The notes below the pieces were generated by a model. The model was not told the origin of the DNA and did no database searches. It worked only from the letters and a program-made list of their open reading frames with translations. DNA of 64,000 nt from Pokkaliibacter plantistimulans (GTDB lineage: Bacteria; Pseudomonadota; Gammaproteobacteria; Pseudomonadales; Balneatricaceae). The first letter of the stretch is position 1. Each line of letters starts with the position of its first letter. The stretch spans positions 1,860,001-1,924,000 of the forward strand of contig NZ_CP177354.1 of assembly GCF_046844695.1 (NCBI RefSeq), written 5' to 3'. Below, in pieces: positions 51,707-60,830 of the stretch. Position numbers and translations under genes: made by a program.

Positions 51707-52081
51707 GGCGGTGTCTACCTTTTGTCGTTATCAGGTCATGGCATACAGCGATGTGACAGTGGTGGCGTGTTTACAATCTCGCGAGCAGTTTCTGGGCAAG
51801 GTGAAAAGAGCAAAGGAGGTAGCGTTCTTTGGGTGAATGCGTATCCGAATGTCTTTTCACACTGCGTGGAGCATGCTGCAGATCGTAAGCACGTTATAAG
51901 GTGGTAGGCGCTGGAGGGCAGAACGTCAAGGGGGTGGCGTGGGGTTCGTCATTAATGACGTTGATCGGGGCGGAAGTACGCAGCACGCAGAAGAGTGGGG
52001 ATTAGCAGGAAAAACGGCGGCCCATTATCGGGCCGCCGTTTTCGTTATGGCTGCGAGCAACGTGCTATCTGCCGATCAGGC
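51707..52081. other. intergenic region between cyclase and nupC
   Basis: A 375-bp space that holds the cyclase promoter and the nupC terminator (52011-52042). I see no credible gene; an open frame from 51939 lacks a ribosome site and a family. Confidence 0.6.
52011..52042 (-). terminator. nupC terminator
   Basis: A 12-bp stem AAAACGGCGGCC/GGCCGCCGTTTT with an eight-base loop, symmetrical enough to act on either strand. It follows the nupC stop on the minus strand by about 40 bp. Confidence 0.8.
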
Positions 52082-53269
52082 TCACAGCACCAGACCGACA
52101 ATGGCCGCCGACAGCAGGCTGACCAGTGTTGCGCCGTAAACCAGCCGGAAGCCAAAGCGTGATACCACGTTGCCCTGGCCTTCATGCACGCCTTTGATGG
52201 CGCCCGCGACGATGCCGATAGAGGCAAAGTTGGCGAACGACACCAGAAAGACCGACAGAATCCCCAGTGCGCGGGCAGAGAAATCAGCGCTGATTTTCTG
52301 CAGCTCCAGCATGGCAACGAACTCATTGGAGACCAGTTTGGTCGCCATGATGCTGCCTGCTTTCAGGGCTTCCTCAGCGGGAATGCCGACCACCCAGGCC
52401 AGCGGATAGAACACATAGCCCATCAGCTGCTGGAAGCTCAGGCCGAAGATGGCGGAAAACAGCGCGTTGAGCAGGGCAATCAGGGCGATAAAGCCGATCA
52501 GCATGGCCGCCACAATCATGGCGACACGGAAGCCCGCCAGAATATATTCCCCCAGCATCTCAAAGAAGCTCTGCTGCTCATGCAGGTGGCTGAGCACCGG
52601 CTCGGGCTCGTCAGCGGGGTGATAGGGGTTGATCAGCGACAGGATAACGAAGGTGCTGAACATGTTGAGCACCAGCGCCACCACCACATAGCGTGGCTCA
52701 ATCATCGACATATAGGCGCCGACGATAGACATGGACACCGTCGACATCGCCGTGGCGGCCATGGTGTACATGCGGCGCGACGACAGCTCACCGAGAATGC
52801 CCTTGTAGGCGATAAAGTTTTCCGACTGCCCCAGCAGCAGGGAGCTGACCGCGTTGAACGACTCCAGCTTGCCCATGCCATTCACCTTTGACAGCACGGT
52901 GCCGACACCGCGAATGATCAGCGGCAGAATACGGAAGTGCTGGAGGATACCGATCAGCACAGAAATAAAGATGATCGGGCACAGCACCTTGAGGAAGACA
53001 AAGGCCTGACCCTGGCCGCTCATATTGCCAAACACAAACTCGGTGCCTTGGCCTGCATAGGCCATCAGCGCATCGAACATGCGCGCCACAGCATTGACGG
53101 CCGTCAGGCCGTATTCGGCGTGCAGGAAGAACCAGGCCAGCGCGGTTTCCACCACCAGCAGCTGCAGCACAAAGCGGGGACGAATCTTGCGACGGTCATA
53201 GCTGACCAGCAGCGCCAGGGCGAGGATCACCACCAGCGCCATCACGAAGTGAAGGAGTGAGGAGAGCAT
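52082..53269 (-). CDS. nupC: CNT-family nucleoside transporter
   Basis: A 395-residue concentrative nucleoside importer with eight or more spans and the family motifs GQSENFIAYKG near 147-157 and EPRYVVVALVLNMFS near 190. It drives nucleoside uptake with a cation gradient. It is divergent from the aldo-keto reductase, with 256 bp between and no obvious operator. NupC is the closest name; other CNT paralogs cannot be excluded. Confidence 0.83.
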   Translation of the reverse strand: MLSSLLHFVMALVVILALALLVSYDRRKIRPRFVLQLLVVETALAWFFLHAEYGLTAVNAVARMFDALMAYAGQGTEFVFGNMSGQGQAFVFLKVLCPIIFISVLIGILQHFRILPLIIRGVGTVLSKVNGMGKLESFNAVSSLLLGQSENFIAYKGILGELSSRRMYTMAATAMSTVSMSIVGAYMSMIEPRYVVVALVLNMFSTFVILSLINPYHPADEPEPVLSHLHEQQSFFEMLGEYILAGFRVAMIVAAMLIGFIALIALLNALFSAIFGLSFQQLMGYVFYPLAWVVGIPAEEALKAGSIMATKLVSNEFVAMLELQKISADFSARALGILSVFLVSFANFASIGIVAGAIKGVHEGQGNVVSRFGFRLVYGATLVSLLSAAIVGLVL

Positions 53270-53525
53270 TCCAGGGAGATTCCAGCAATGAAGAAGGGGC
53301 GCTATTTAACCACAGGGCGGGCTTGCTTTCATGCGCGGGAACGGCATATTCCGTCCGGCTGGTTAAATTTATGCAGCGTTTTTTTATCTGCTCTGGCGGA
53401 GGGGAACCGATAAGTGAACTAGGGTGGATTAACTTCCCCATGCCTCTAGAATAACCCGCTGAGCACCCGCGATTGACCCGATAGCCAGTTCATCGACAAC
53501 AATTCCAACAGAGGACCTATCTGCC

Positions 53526-54572
53526 ATGTGGCGAGCATCTGACCACCGTTACGAGTCCATGACCTATCACCGTTGCGGACACTCCGGGCTGAAACTGCCA
53601 GCGCTGTCACTGGGGCTATGGCACAACTTCGGCGAAGACACGGCCGATGCCAGCAAGCGCGCCATCTGCCGCAAAGCCTTTGATCTGGGCATCACCCACT
53701 TTGATCTGGCCAACAACTACGGCCCTCCCGCAGGTTCCGCCGAAGAGGCCTTTGGCCGCATTTTAAAGACCGACTTTGCCGGTTACCGGGATGAGCTGGT
53801 GATCTCCACCAAGGCGGGCTACAACATGTGGCCCGGCCCCTACGGTGAGTGGGGCAGCCGCAAATACCTGATTTCCAGCTGTGATCAGAGCCTGAAGCGG
53901 CTGGGGGTGGATTACGTCGATATCTTCTATTCCCACCGTTTTGACCCGGATACGCCGCTGGAAGAAACCATGATGGCACTGGACCAGATTGTCCGCTCCG
54001 GCCGCGCGCTCTATGTCGGCATCTCTTCCTACAACTCACAGCGTACCCGCGAAGCCGTGGCGATTCTGCGTGAGCTGGGGACGCCCTGCCTGATCCACCA
54101 GCCCAGCTACTCCATGCTTAACCGCTGGGTGGAAGAGGATGGCCTGCTGGATACGCTGGACGAACTGGGCGTGGGCTCCATCGTCTTTTCCCCGCTGGCG
54201 CAGGGCATGCTGACCAGCAAGTATCTGCACGGCGTGCCGGAAGGCAGCCGCCTGACGCAGGGCAAATCCTTGCGTGAAGAGTTTCTCAGCGATACCGTGC
54301 TGGACAATATTCGTAAGCTCAATGCCATTGCTGAGCGCCGTGGCCAGACGCTGGCGCAGATGGCCATCGCCTGGGTGCTGCGCGGCGGACGGGTCACCAC
54401 CGCACTGATCGGCGCCAGCCGCCCTGAACAGGTGGAAGACTGCGTGGGTGCGCTGGCAAACCGTGATTTCACCGCGGAAGAGCTGGCGGAAATCGACCGT
54501 TATGCCAATGATGCCAATATCAATATCTGGGCGGCATCAGCAGAGCGTCCGGGGCCAGCCAGAAAGAAATAG
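53526..54572 (+). CDS. mgrA: aldo-keto reductase (MgrA/YghZ-like)
   Basis: A 348-residue NADPH-dependent aldo-keto reductase of the L-glyceraldehyde-3-phosphate/methylglyoxal reductase type. The catalytic Asp-Tyr-Lys-His set is visible: FDLANNYGPP near 60 (Asp, Tyr), STKAGYNMW near 95 (Lys) and YSHRFDPDTP near 137 (His); the cofactor loop IGASRPEQV is near 313. It likely clears reactive aldehydes. It stands alone with a terminator 25 bp after its stop. Confidence 0.85.
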   Translation: MWRASDHRYESMTYHRCGHSGLKLPALSLGLWHNFGEDTADASKRAICRKAFDLGITHFDLANNYGPPAGSAEEAFGRILKTDFAGYRDELVISTKAGYNMWPGPYGEWGSRKYLISSCDQSLKRLGVDYVDIFYSHRFDPDTPLEETMMALDQIVRSGRALYVGISSYNSQRTREAVAILRELGTPCLIHQPSYSMLNRWVEEDGLLDTLDELGVGSIVFSPLAQGMLTSKYLHGVPEGSRLTQGKSLREEFLSDTVLDNIRKLNAIAERRGQTLAQMAIAWVLRGGRVTTALIGASRPEQVEDCVGALANRDFTAEELAEIDRYANDANINIWAASAERPGPARKK

Positions 54573-54596
54573 CGGGTAGGGTAAAGCGTGGATAAG

Positions 54597-54629
54597 CAAA
54601 GGGAGGTTGGTGCCTCCCTTTGTGTTTTG
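54597..54629 (+). terminator. mgrA terminator
   Basis: CAAAGGGAGG/CCTCCCTTTG, ten paired bases with a TTGGTG loop and TGTTTT after it. A good intrinsic terminator. Confidence 0.75.
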
Positions 54630-54664
54630 TGTGGCTTGGTGACGGTATATTCACTTACCCAGTG

Positions 54665-55069
54665 CTATGCCTGTTTCTCGAAGTCTATTACGTTCTGTTG
54701 GCTTTCTTTATCAAGCTCTTCTCGCTGTTTCTCCAGAAATGGGGCTCCTTTTACACGATCATATAGCCTTAATAAACGGCTTTTAGCTCGTGCAATTACG
54801 ACTTGGTAATCCAATGGCTGAATAGTGCATCTGTCGTTGTTTTCTTTTCTCGCATCACGTTCAAAAGGGTCTATTTCGCTACCTAATACAAAACAAGTTA
54901 CTTTGGTATCTCTGCTGATTAGGCCTTTCTTAAGTAGTTCACTCACATATTTCCAACATTGGGCCTTCTCATCTGTGCTTATTGCAATTCCAGGTTTTTT
55001 TAGCTCTACTACAACCAGTCGATCAATGCCAACTTCGCCACCTTCTTCGTCATATTTATGGTATGAGTA
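54665..55069 (-). pseudogene. C-terminal nuclease fragment
   Basis: The last ~134 codons of the broken gene, carrying the E-x-K part of the nuclease core (DRLVVVELKKPG), a predicted helix with CWKYVSELLKKG, and a Lys/Glu-rich C-terminus. It has no start of its own; its left neighbour is the IS903-like element, whose 9-bp duplication GTATGAGTA is at 55061-55069. Confidence 0.75.
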
Positions 55070-56105
55070 GGCTTTGTTGCATAAATAGAGCACAGCTTAC
55101 AAAGCCCCTTTCCCCAGACGAATTTATGGCATACGCACCGTCATCGGTGTCCCAAGCTGCGTGAAGCGGTTCAGGATGGCTGCTCGCACCTGCAGTTCGG
55201 CCACCTGACGGTCGAAATCTTTCGCCATGACCCGCTCACCCAGCCGCTTGAAACACCGCATTTTGGTTTCTACCAGGCTGCGCCGGTGGTAACCACTCCA
55301 CCTTTTCCAGAGCGTTTGCCCCAGATAACGCGTCGCCCGCAAGATCGCGTTACGGGCTTTCGCCCCCGCTCGATTCTCCTTCCACAGCCTCCCATTCTTG
55401 CGCGTGGGAATCACCGCTTCCGCCTCTCGCTGAGCTATCGCCTCATGACAGCCTCGGGTGTCATAGGCACCATCACCGCTGACGGATGCAATCTCTTCCT
55501 CCGCTGGAATCTGACTCAGTAACTCTGGCAGCATCGGGGCGTCACCTACGGTGTTGTCGGTGACCTCAATGGCCCGAATTTCCAGCGTCTGCGCATCAAT
55601 ACCTAAATGCACTTTGCGCCACTGGCGGCGGTAGTCTGCACCGTGTTTTTTTGTTTTCCACTCGCCTTCGCCCAGCATCTTGATCCCCGTGCTATCGATC
55701 AGGAGATGCAGCCCCGATGTGCTGGGGCGGTAAGGAATCGAGATATTCAGCGACTTCTGACGTCGGCATATCGTGCTGTAGTCCGGCGCAGGCCAGTTCA
55801 GTCCCGCCAGGCTAAGCATACTTTGCACCATGCCCACCGCCTGGCGCAGAGCAAGGCCGAACAGGTTTTTGATCGTCAGGCAGAACTGAATGGCCGCATC
55901 GCTGAAGACCTGTGGACGTCCACGCTGGCCTCGTGGCGTCCCGTGCCAGGTCATATCCCGGTCCAGCCAGATCATCAATGAGCCACGCGCTTTGAGCGCG
56001 GCGTTGTAGGACTTCCAGTTCGTTGTCTTGTACTTCGGGGAGGCAGGCTTGTTCATGCCTTCATTCTACTGCAGGGGAACCCGCTCCGATTTGTGCAACA
56101 AAGCC
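55070..56105 (-). mobile_element. IS5-family element (IS903 group), 1036 bp
   Basis: Inverted ends GGCTTTGTTGCA (with a longer partial match after it) and direct 9-bp target copies GTATGAGTA at 55061-55069 and 56106-56114. Nine bp is the usual duplication for the IS903 group. It interrupts the ATPase-nuclease gene between the NRPDF and VELKK parts of its nuclease domain. Exact ends and duplication point to a recent insertion. Confidence 0.9.
55124..56056 (-). CDS. IS5-family transposase
   Basis: A 310-residue DDE transposase with the catalytic residues in LLIDSTGIKM, SGDGAYDTRG and RSLVETKMRCF. The family match and size fit the IS903/IS5 group. It is intact, so the element may still move. 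Confidence 0.9.
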   Translation of the reverse strand: MNKPASPKYKTTNWKSYNAALKARGSLMIWLDRDMTWHGTPRGQRGRPQVFSDAAIQFCLTIKNLFGLALRQAVGMVQSMLSLAGLNWPAPDYSTICRRQKSLNISIPYRPSTSGLHLLIDSTGIKMLGEGEWKTKKHGADYRRQWRKVHLGIDAQTLEIRAIEVTDNTVGDAPMLPELLSQIPAEEEIASVSGDGAYDTRGCHEAIAQREAEAVIPTRKNGRLWKENRAGAKARNAILRATRYLGQTLWKRWSGYHRRSLVETKMRCFKRLGERVMAKDFDRQVAELQVRAAILNRFTQLGTPMTVRMP

Positions 56106-56319
56106 GTATGAGTAGCTTCCTACTGTACTATCTGTCAATACTGCAAAGTCGGGTCTGTTTCGACTTCCTATTGAGTCAGATCTAAAAAGGGTCTGTATTA
56201 CCTTGGTCATGCCCTCATTAGACGTAAACTCAATTGTTTCAAACTCAGGGCCAAATATCCAAAGTCCTTGATGAAATAACGGTTGCAAGTCTTGGACTTC
56301 CTTTGTGTTTACATCTAGC
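56106..56319 (-). pseudogene. middle fragment of broken gene
   Basis: About 70 codons (from NTKEVQDLQP to GSYSY) lie between the two elements, linking the ATPase to the nuclease core and holding NRPDF, the probable first acid of the nuclease site. It has no natural start. Confidence 0.75.
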
Positions 56320-57344
56320 TGTGATTTCTCATTAGGTTGTTCATTCGGGGCGTATCCGGAGAATTGGAGGCGCGACCCAACCCAACACACCGAGACCCCG
56401 AATGAACAACCATAAACATGCCCGATTAACCGTTCACGGTCGAGCCCTGCTCGTCAAACGCATTGTCGAAGTCGGCTTACGCCCCGAAGAAGCGGCGCAG
56501 GCCGCTGGGGTCAGTGTACGCACTGCCTACAAATGGCTCAGGCGCTACCGCGAAGAGGGGGAGCCCGGTCTTCACAACCGCTCGTCCCGGCCCCATCGCA
56601 GCCCACGCGCCATTCCTGCACAAACACAGGAACTCATCGTCGAGCAACGCCGTGCCCGGCACTCGTATCGCCAGATCAGCGCCCACCTGAAGGTGGGATG
56701 CAGTACGGTGGCGCGCCTGCTCAAGCGGCGGGGGCTCAACCGGCTGGCCAATCTTGAGCCCGCCGCCCCTGTCATCCGGTACGAATATCCCGTGCCCGGC
56801 GGCTTGCTGCATCTGGATATCAAGAAGCTCGGCCGCTTCCTTCGCCCTGGCCATCGCGTAACAGGCAACCGACGACAGGACTCGCCCGGCGCCGGCTGGG
56901 AATACGTCCATGTGGCCATCGATGATCATTCCCGCATTGGCTTCAGCTCAATCCATCCCGACGAAACCGGCAAAAGTGCGTGCCATGCTCTGTTACAGGC
57001 GGTGCGCTATTATCGGCGCCTCGGCATTCGCTTCGTGCGCGTGCTGACAGACAATGGCGCGTGCTATCGATCCCGGCGTTTCCGTCGGCTGTGCACACGT
57101 TTGAACCTCCGCCATTATCGAACCAAGCCTTATACGCCACGCACGAATGGCAAGGCGGAGCGTTTTATCCAGACGGCGCTGCGTGAGTGGGCTTATGCCC
57201 GCTCCTATGAATCCTCAGAGCAGCGCGCTGCCCATTTGCCGCTGTGGCTTCATCAGTACAACTGGCATCGTCCTCATGCCAGCTTGCATTATCAGCCTCC
57301 TGTCAGCCGGCTTCCTCTACTGAACAACGTGGTGGGTTTACACA
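56320..57344 (+). mobile_element. IS481-family element, 1025 bp
   Basis: Ends TGTG...CACA with the left end TGTGATTTCTCATTAGGTTG, close to the left end of Bordetella IS481 as I recall it. Direct 6-bp target copies TCTAGC lie at 56314-56319 and 57345-57350, which fits the N-CTAG-N target used by IS481. It cuts the broken gene between its ATPase part and the nuclease linker. Confidence 0.88.
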
Positions 57345-57349
57345 TCTAG
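56402..57349 (+). CDS. IS481-family transposase
   Basis: A 315-residue transposase with an N-terminal helix-turn-helix (AAQAAGVSVRTAYKWLRRYREEG) and a DDE core: DIKKLG, DNGACYRSRRF and the Glu in NGKAERFIQ. Its TAG stop lies in the CTAG of the right target copy, beyond the element end, so the element borrows its stop codon from the target. Confidence 0.9.
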   Translation: MNNHKHARLTVHGRALLVKRIVEVGLRPEEAAQAAGVSVRTAYKWLRRYREEGEPGLHNRSSRPHRSPRAIPAQTQELIVEQRRARHSYRQISAHLKVGCSTVARLLKRRGLNRLANLEPAAPVIRYEYPVPGGLLHLDIKKLGRFLRPGHRVTGNRRQDSPGAGWEYVHVAIDDHSRIGFSSIHPDETGKSACHALLQAVRYYRRLGIRFVRVLTDNGACYRSRRFRRLCTRLNLRHYRTKPYTPRTNGKAERFIQTALREWAYARSYESSEQRAAHLPLWLHQYNWHRPHASLHYQPPVSRLPLLNNVVGLHI

Positions 57350-58651
57350 CACCCGTTCTCGAAGCTCATCGAGTAGTTTTAATCTTACTTGTAGTTCATC
57401 TAAAACTTCTTTTGCTAAGTCAAGACTCCAGTCCGCTAGGATATTGTGAAGGTTGTCGATTTGGCTGGGGTCGAGATCATGTAGCTTACTAATTAGGGAG
57501 TATTTGGTATCTGATTGTTCCATTTTTATTAAGACGCTAGAAAGCTTGAGTAAATCTTTTTCATTCAGATTTGTACATTCACGTTGGATTTCAGATACAA
57601 ACTCCTCCCAGCGTTCAACACGTAAGGGAGTTAATTTTCTCAACTCACCTGAGTGTGCATTTTTAACATTTAAAAAGGCTCTTTCTCGTTTTTGTTTTGT
57701 TTGTTCAAATATATGCTCTTTAACAAAATCGAAAACTTTTGTACGAACCTCTGTAAATTCTTGGGTGATATTGAAGCCAGTCCAATCTTTCTTTACTGCG
57801 TCTGTGGTGGCAAGAAAATCAACATTAATGATAAAAGTATGGCGCTTAGCTTCGGACGATCTTCCATCGATTATTTCATCAAAACCATAGCTCTTCCAAT
57901 CCGCCTCACCTACTAATCGACCATTTACATGCCATGCAATACCATGTTGTTTGGTGGTTTTATCTGCATCATTGGTATCGATTACTATTATTTTAATAAT
58001 TTTGTTTGATTCAATTTTGATGTTGTGGCTAGTGATATTGTCATCGGGAATATGTGAAAAATTTACTTTTACGCCATTTACTATGCAGGAAAATGAAGGG
58101 TCGGTTAGAAATCTCATGCCTATCTCAGACCTTATCTCTTCTTCTCCAATTCGCAATGAGGATTTTTCTCTAGAAAATATTTTTGTCCCTATTTTTTCAG
58201 TAAACGTACTTGGCTTATTCTTGACTAATAAAAAGGGATATTTCCCCTGTCCCGGCCTTATCTGATATTCGATATGCTCTTGATCTTTATTTGACGCAAC
58301 GTAGTAAGACTCACCAAAGCAAAACCCGGCAAACCTGCCAACTCCATTTTTTCCAAAGACAGTTCGATTTTTATTGTTGACTAAAACAGTATTTCCTTGG
58401 GACTCATGACGATCATAGACAAGAGTTCTCCATCTAGATGTAAATTCTTTATCAGTTAAACCGCAGCCATTATCCTCAATGGAAAATAATTGTTCATTCT
58501 CTTTGGTAGGCCAAATAATTTTAACCTCACTAGCACCAGCGTCCCATGCATTAGCCACAAGTTCGACAATCGCGACTTTTGGATCATTTAGTATCGCTTT
58601 TCCAACGAGTTTCTCTAAAAAATTTGGTCCAAAAAGACATGGTTGTTCCAT
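57338..58651 (-). CDS. GHKL ATPase fragment (N-terminal part)
   Basis: 437 codons of the broken gene up to the IS481 element. It holds the complete ATPase fold with N-box, G1 and G2 motifs, plus a transducer-like region and a coiled C-terminal half. It starts MEQPCLFGPNFLEKLVG at 58651 and could still be made as a truncated ATPase, with its last codon and stop supplied by the element end. Confidence 0.75.
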   Translation of the reverse strand: MEQPCLFGPNFLEKLVGKAILNDPKVAIVELVANAWDAGASEVKIIWPTKENEQLFSIEDNGCGLTDKEFTSRWRTLVYDRHESQGNTVLVNNKNRTVFGKNGVGRFAGFCFGESYYVASNKDQEHIEYQIRPGQGKYPFLLVKNKPSTFTEKIGTKIFSREKSSLRIGEEEIRSEIGMRFLTDPSFSCIVNGVKVNFSHIPDDNITSHNIKIESNKIIKIIVIDTNDADKTTKQHGIAWHVNGRLVGEADWKSYGFDEIIDGRSSEAKRHTFIINVDFLATTDAVKKDWTGFNITQEFTEVRTKVFDFVKEHIFEQTKQKRERAFLNVKNAHSGELRKLTPLRVERWEEFVSEIQRECTNLNEKDLLKLSSVLIKMEQSDTKYSLISKLHDLDPSQIDNLHNILADWSLDLAKEVLDELQVRLKLLDELRERVLDV

Positions 58652-59526
58652 TTGTATTTTTTCCTTTAATTCGACTACATGATGCTTCGCTAAGAAGAAA
58701 GTCGCTTAGCAGTTTGTCCCTAATATACTACTCATGGTTGGCGTAAATTTGAGAAGCTTAATAGCTGCTATTAATGCTCTTCGCTGTAATCACCTACTAG
58801 AACTCCAATGCGTGTTTTAGTAAAAATATTAAAATTAGGGCTGCAAGCTCCGATGTAGTGCTTGGCGTAATGGATAAAGAAGAAGTATGCCTAGGTGAAA
58901 AATATATGCCACTTCCTGCTTTATTTAAACCTAGGAGTGCTAAATGAAGTGAGCTAAATTTTGGCAGAGTTTCTTATTTTTGCACTAAAGTTTGCAGGTA
59001 GAGATGGAGCATTCTTCGAGAACTAGGCGTCACTCAATAGGTTTTTCCGATTCATCTATCAGCATGCAGTGCTTTTTAGGCACAGGTTTTATAGGATGGC
59101 CGCTATGTAATGTATGTATAAATCATTGATAAATATTATTTTTTACTAAATTTGTTCAAGTCTAAAATGCCATCACCACCCCATAACAAGCAAAATTCCA
59201 TGCCGGAATGATGTCTTGCCAAATCTTCGTTTGAGTCCGTTTCAGCAGGCGCTGATACTGTCGGCTTGGGCGGACAGCTGCTCTCTGGCCGGGTGAACCC
59301 ACTACCCGCCGGGAGGACGCATTAAGCCCTTCTATCCGCTCTGCCTATAGCGCTGAGTGCTATCCATGCTTGCCGTGAGCGCCGTCGTTATCTGCCATAA
59401 CAGCGCGATAAAGGCCGTTATTCCATTCAATACCTGTTTATTTCAACAGCAGCGTGCCGTCATTTATTTGATAAATGCTGGGCGTTCTCTATTCCTTAAA
59501 TAAAGAGTCATAACCATTATTGCTGG
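58652..59526. other. long gene-free region before aminotransferase
   Basis: About 875 bp. The part to ~59160 is AT-rich and belongs with the foreign gene (its promoter must be here). The rest, ~59200-59520, returns to core composition and contains the aminotransferase promoter. I find no gene, tRNA or recognised riboswitch. Confidence 0.5.
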
Positions 59527-60741
59527 GTGAATTCAGTGAAAATACAAAGTGAAAGGGTGAAGAGTATCCAGAGTTCATCCAGCCTGACCATCTCTGCCAT
59601 TGCGAAGGAAATGGTAGCCCGCGGTGAACCCGTTATTGACCTGAGTATTGGCGAGCCAGACTTCAATACGCCTGCCCATATTGTCGAAGCCGCGTATCAG
59701 GCCATGCTGGCCGGGCAGACTCGCTATACCGCGCCTGCAGGTACCGAAGCGCTGCGTCAGGCGGTCGCTGACAAGTTCAGACGGGAGAATGATCTCGCCT
59801 ACAGCGCGCAGCAGATCAGTATCGGCAATGGCGCCAAGCAGCTGCTGTTCAATGCCTTCGCTGCGACGCTGGAGCAGGGTGATGAGGTCATCATTCCGGC
59901 GCCTTACTGGGTGTCTTATGCCGATATCGTGCGCCTCAATGGCGGTGTGCCAGTCGTGATCAACTGCCCCGAGCAGCAGGGTTTCAAGCTGACGCCGCAG
60001 CAGTTGCAGGCTGCTTTTACGGAGCGCACCCGCTGGGTCATGTTCAACTCCCCCTGCAATCCCACCGGCATGATCTACACCCGTGAGGAATTCGCCGCGC
60101 TGGGTGAGGTGCTGTTGCGGCATCCTGACGTGCTGATTCTGTCCGATGAAATCTATGAGCACATCGCATTGGGCAATACGCCGTTTGTGTCCTTTGTGCA
60201 GGCTTGCCCGGCGCTGAAAGAGCGCACCATGGTGCTTAACGGTGTATCCAAAGCCTACGCCATGACCGGCTGGCGGCTGGGCTACGCCGCTGGCCCGCAG
60301 GAGTTGATCATGGCGCTGAACAAGCTGCAGTCACAGAGTACCGGCTGCCCGTCGGCTATCTCTCAGGCCGCTGCACTGGCCGCGTTGCAGGGTCCGCAGG
60401 ATTTTGTGCGTGAGGCCACAGCAGAGTACCGCGCCCGGGGTGAGCTGGTGGTGCGTGCCCTGCAAAGCATCAGCGGGCTGACACTGGCCGTACCGGATGG
60501 CGCGTTCTATGCCTTCCCCAACTGTGCTGCCTATCTGGGCAAACGCACTCCGCAGGGCCAGCTGATCAGCACGGATACTGAGCTGGTCCGCTATCTGCTG
60601 GAAGAGGGTAAGGTGGCCACGGTGCCCGGCTCAGCCTTTGGTATTGATGGCTATATTCGTCTGAGCTTTGCCACGTCGAGAGCCAATCTGGAAGTGGCGC
60701 TGGGGCGGATTCGCGACACGCTGGCAAGCCTCAGCCAGTAA
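59527..60741 (+). CDS. class I aminotransferase (aspartate type)
   Basis: A 404-residue PLP aminotransferase of the AspC/aromatic type I-gamma group. The PLP Lys is in NGVSKAYAMTGWRLGY near 242; IGEPDFNTP near 40, YTAPAGTEALRQ near 68 and a C-terminal IRLSFATSR with the substrate Arg are present. It may transaminate aspartate, aromatic or branched amino acids. The start is GTG at 59527 (or 59536), without a strong ribosome site. A hairpin follows the stop. Confidence 0.83.
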   Translation: MNSVKIQSERVKSIQSSSSLTISAIAKEMVARGEPVIDLSIGEPDFNTPAHIVEAAYQAMLAGQTRYTAPAGTEALRQAVADKFRRENDLAYSAQQISIGNGAKQLLFNAFAATLEQGDEVIIPAPYWVSYADIVRLNGGVPVVINCPEQQGFKLTPQQLQAAFTERTRWVMFNSPCNPTGMIYTREEFAALGEVLLRHPDVLILSDEIYEHIALGNTPFVSFVQACPALKERTMVLNGVSKAYAMTGWRLGYAAGPQELIMALNKLQSQSTGCPSAISQAAALAALQGPQDFVREATAEYRARGELVVRALQSISGLTLAVPDGAFYAFPNCAAYLGKRTPQGQLISTDTELVRYLLEEGKVATVPGSAFGIDGYIRLSFATSRANLEVALGRIRDTLASLSQ

Positions 60742-60773
60742 GCGTTTGTTTACACTTTGAGGTCTGCCGTTGC

Positions 60774-60803
60774 TTAGCCGGGTAGCTGCCGTTACCCGGC
60801 TAA
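60774..60803 (+). terminator. aminotransferase terminator
   Basis: TTAGCCGGGTA/TACCCGGCTAA, an 11-bp stem with an eight-base loop and a weak T/C-rich tail (TCTGTCTC). Likely but not perfect. Confidence 0.55.
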
Positions 60804-60830
60804 TCTGTCTCTGCATATCTGACTGCGCCC

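Larger units (their letters stand above)
54665..58651 (-). pseudogene. GHKL ATPase-PD-(D/E)XK nuclease gene broken by two IS
   Basis: One long minus-strand gene split by IS elements at 55070-56105 and 56320-57344. Removing both elements with one copy of each target duplication (GTATGAGTA and TCTAGC) joins the three pieces in a single frame of about 636 codons. The N-terminus is a GHKL ATPase like MutL/MORC/Hsp90: ELVANAWDAGASEV near 31, EDNGCGLTDKEF near 58, GKNGVGRFAGFCFGE near 100. The C-terminus has NRPDF, then VVVELKKPG, a D...E-x-K nuclease core. Prokaryotic MORC-like ATPases fused to restriction nucleases are known as likely defence proteins. The gene is visibly AT-rich against the surrounding chromosome, so it is probably foreign. 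It should be inactive here. Confidence 0.8.

Noticed and set aside
59200..59350. riboswitch before the aminotransferase
   Set aside because: GC-rich paired segments are present but match no riboswitch consensus that I can recall.
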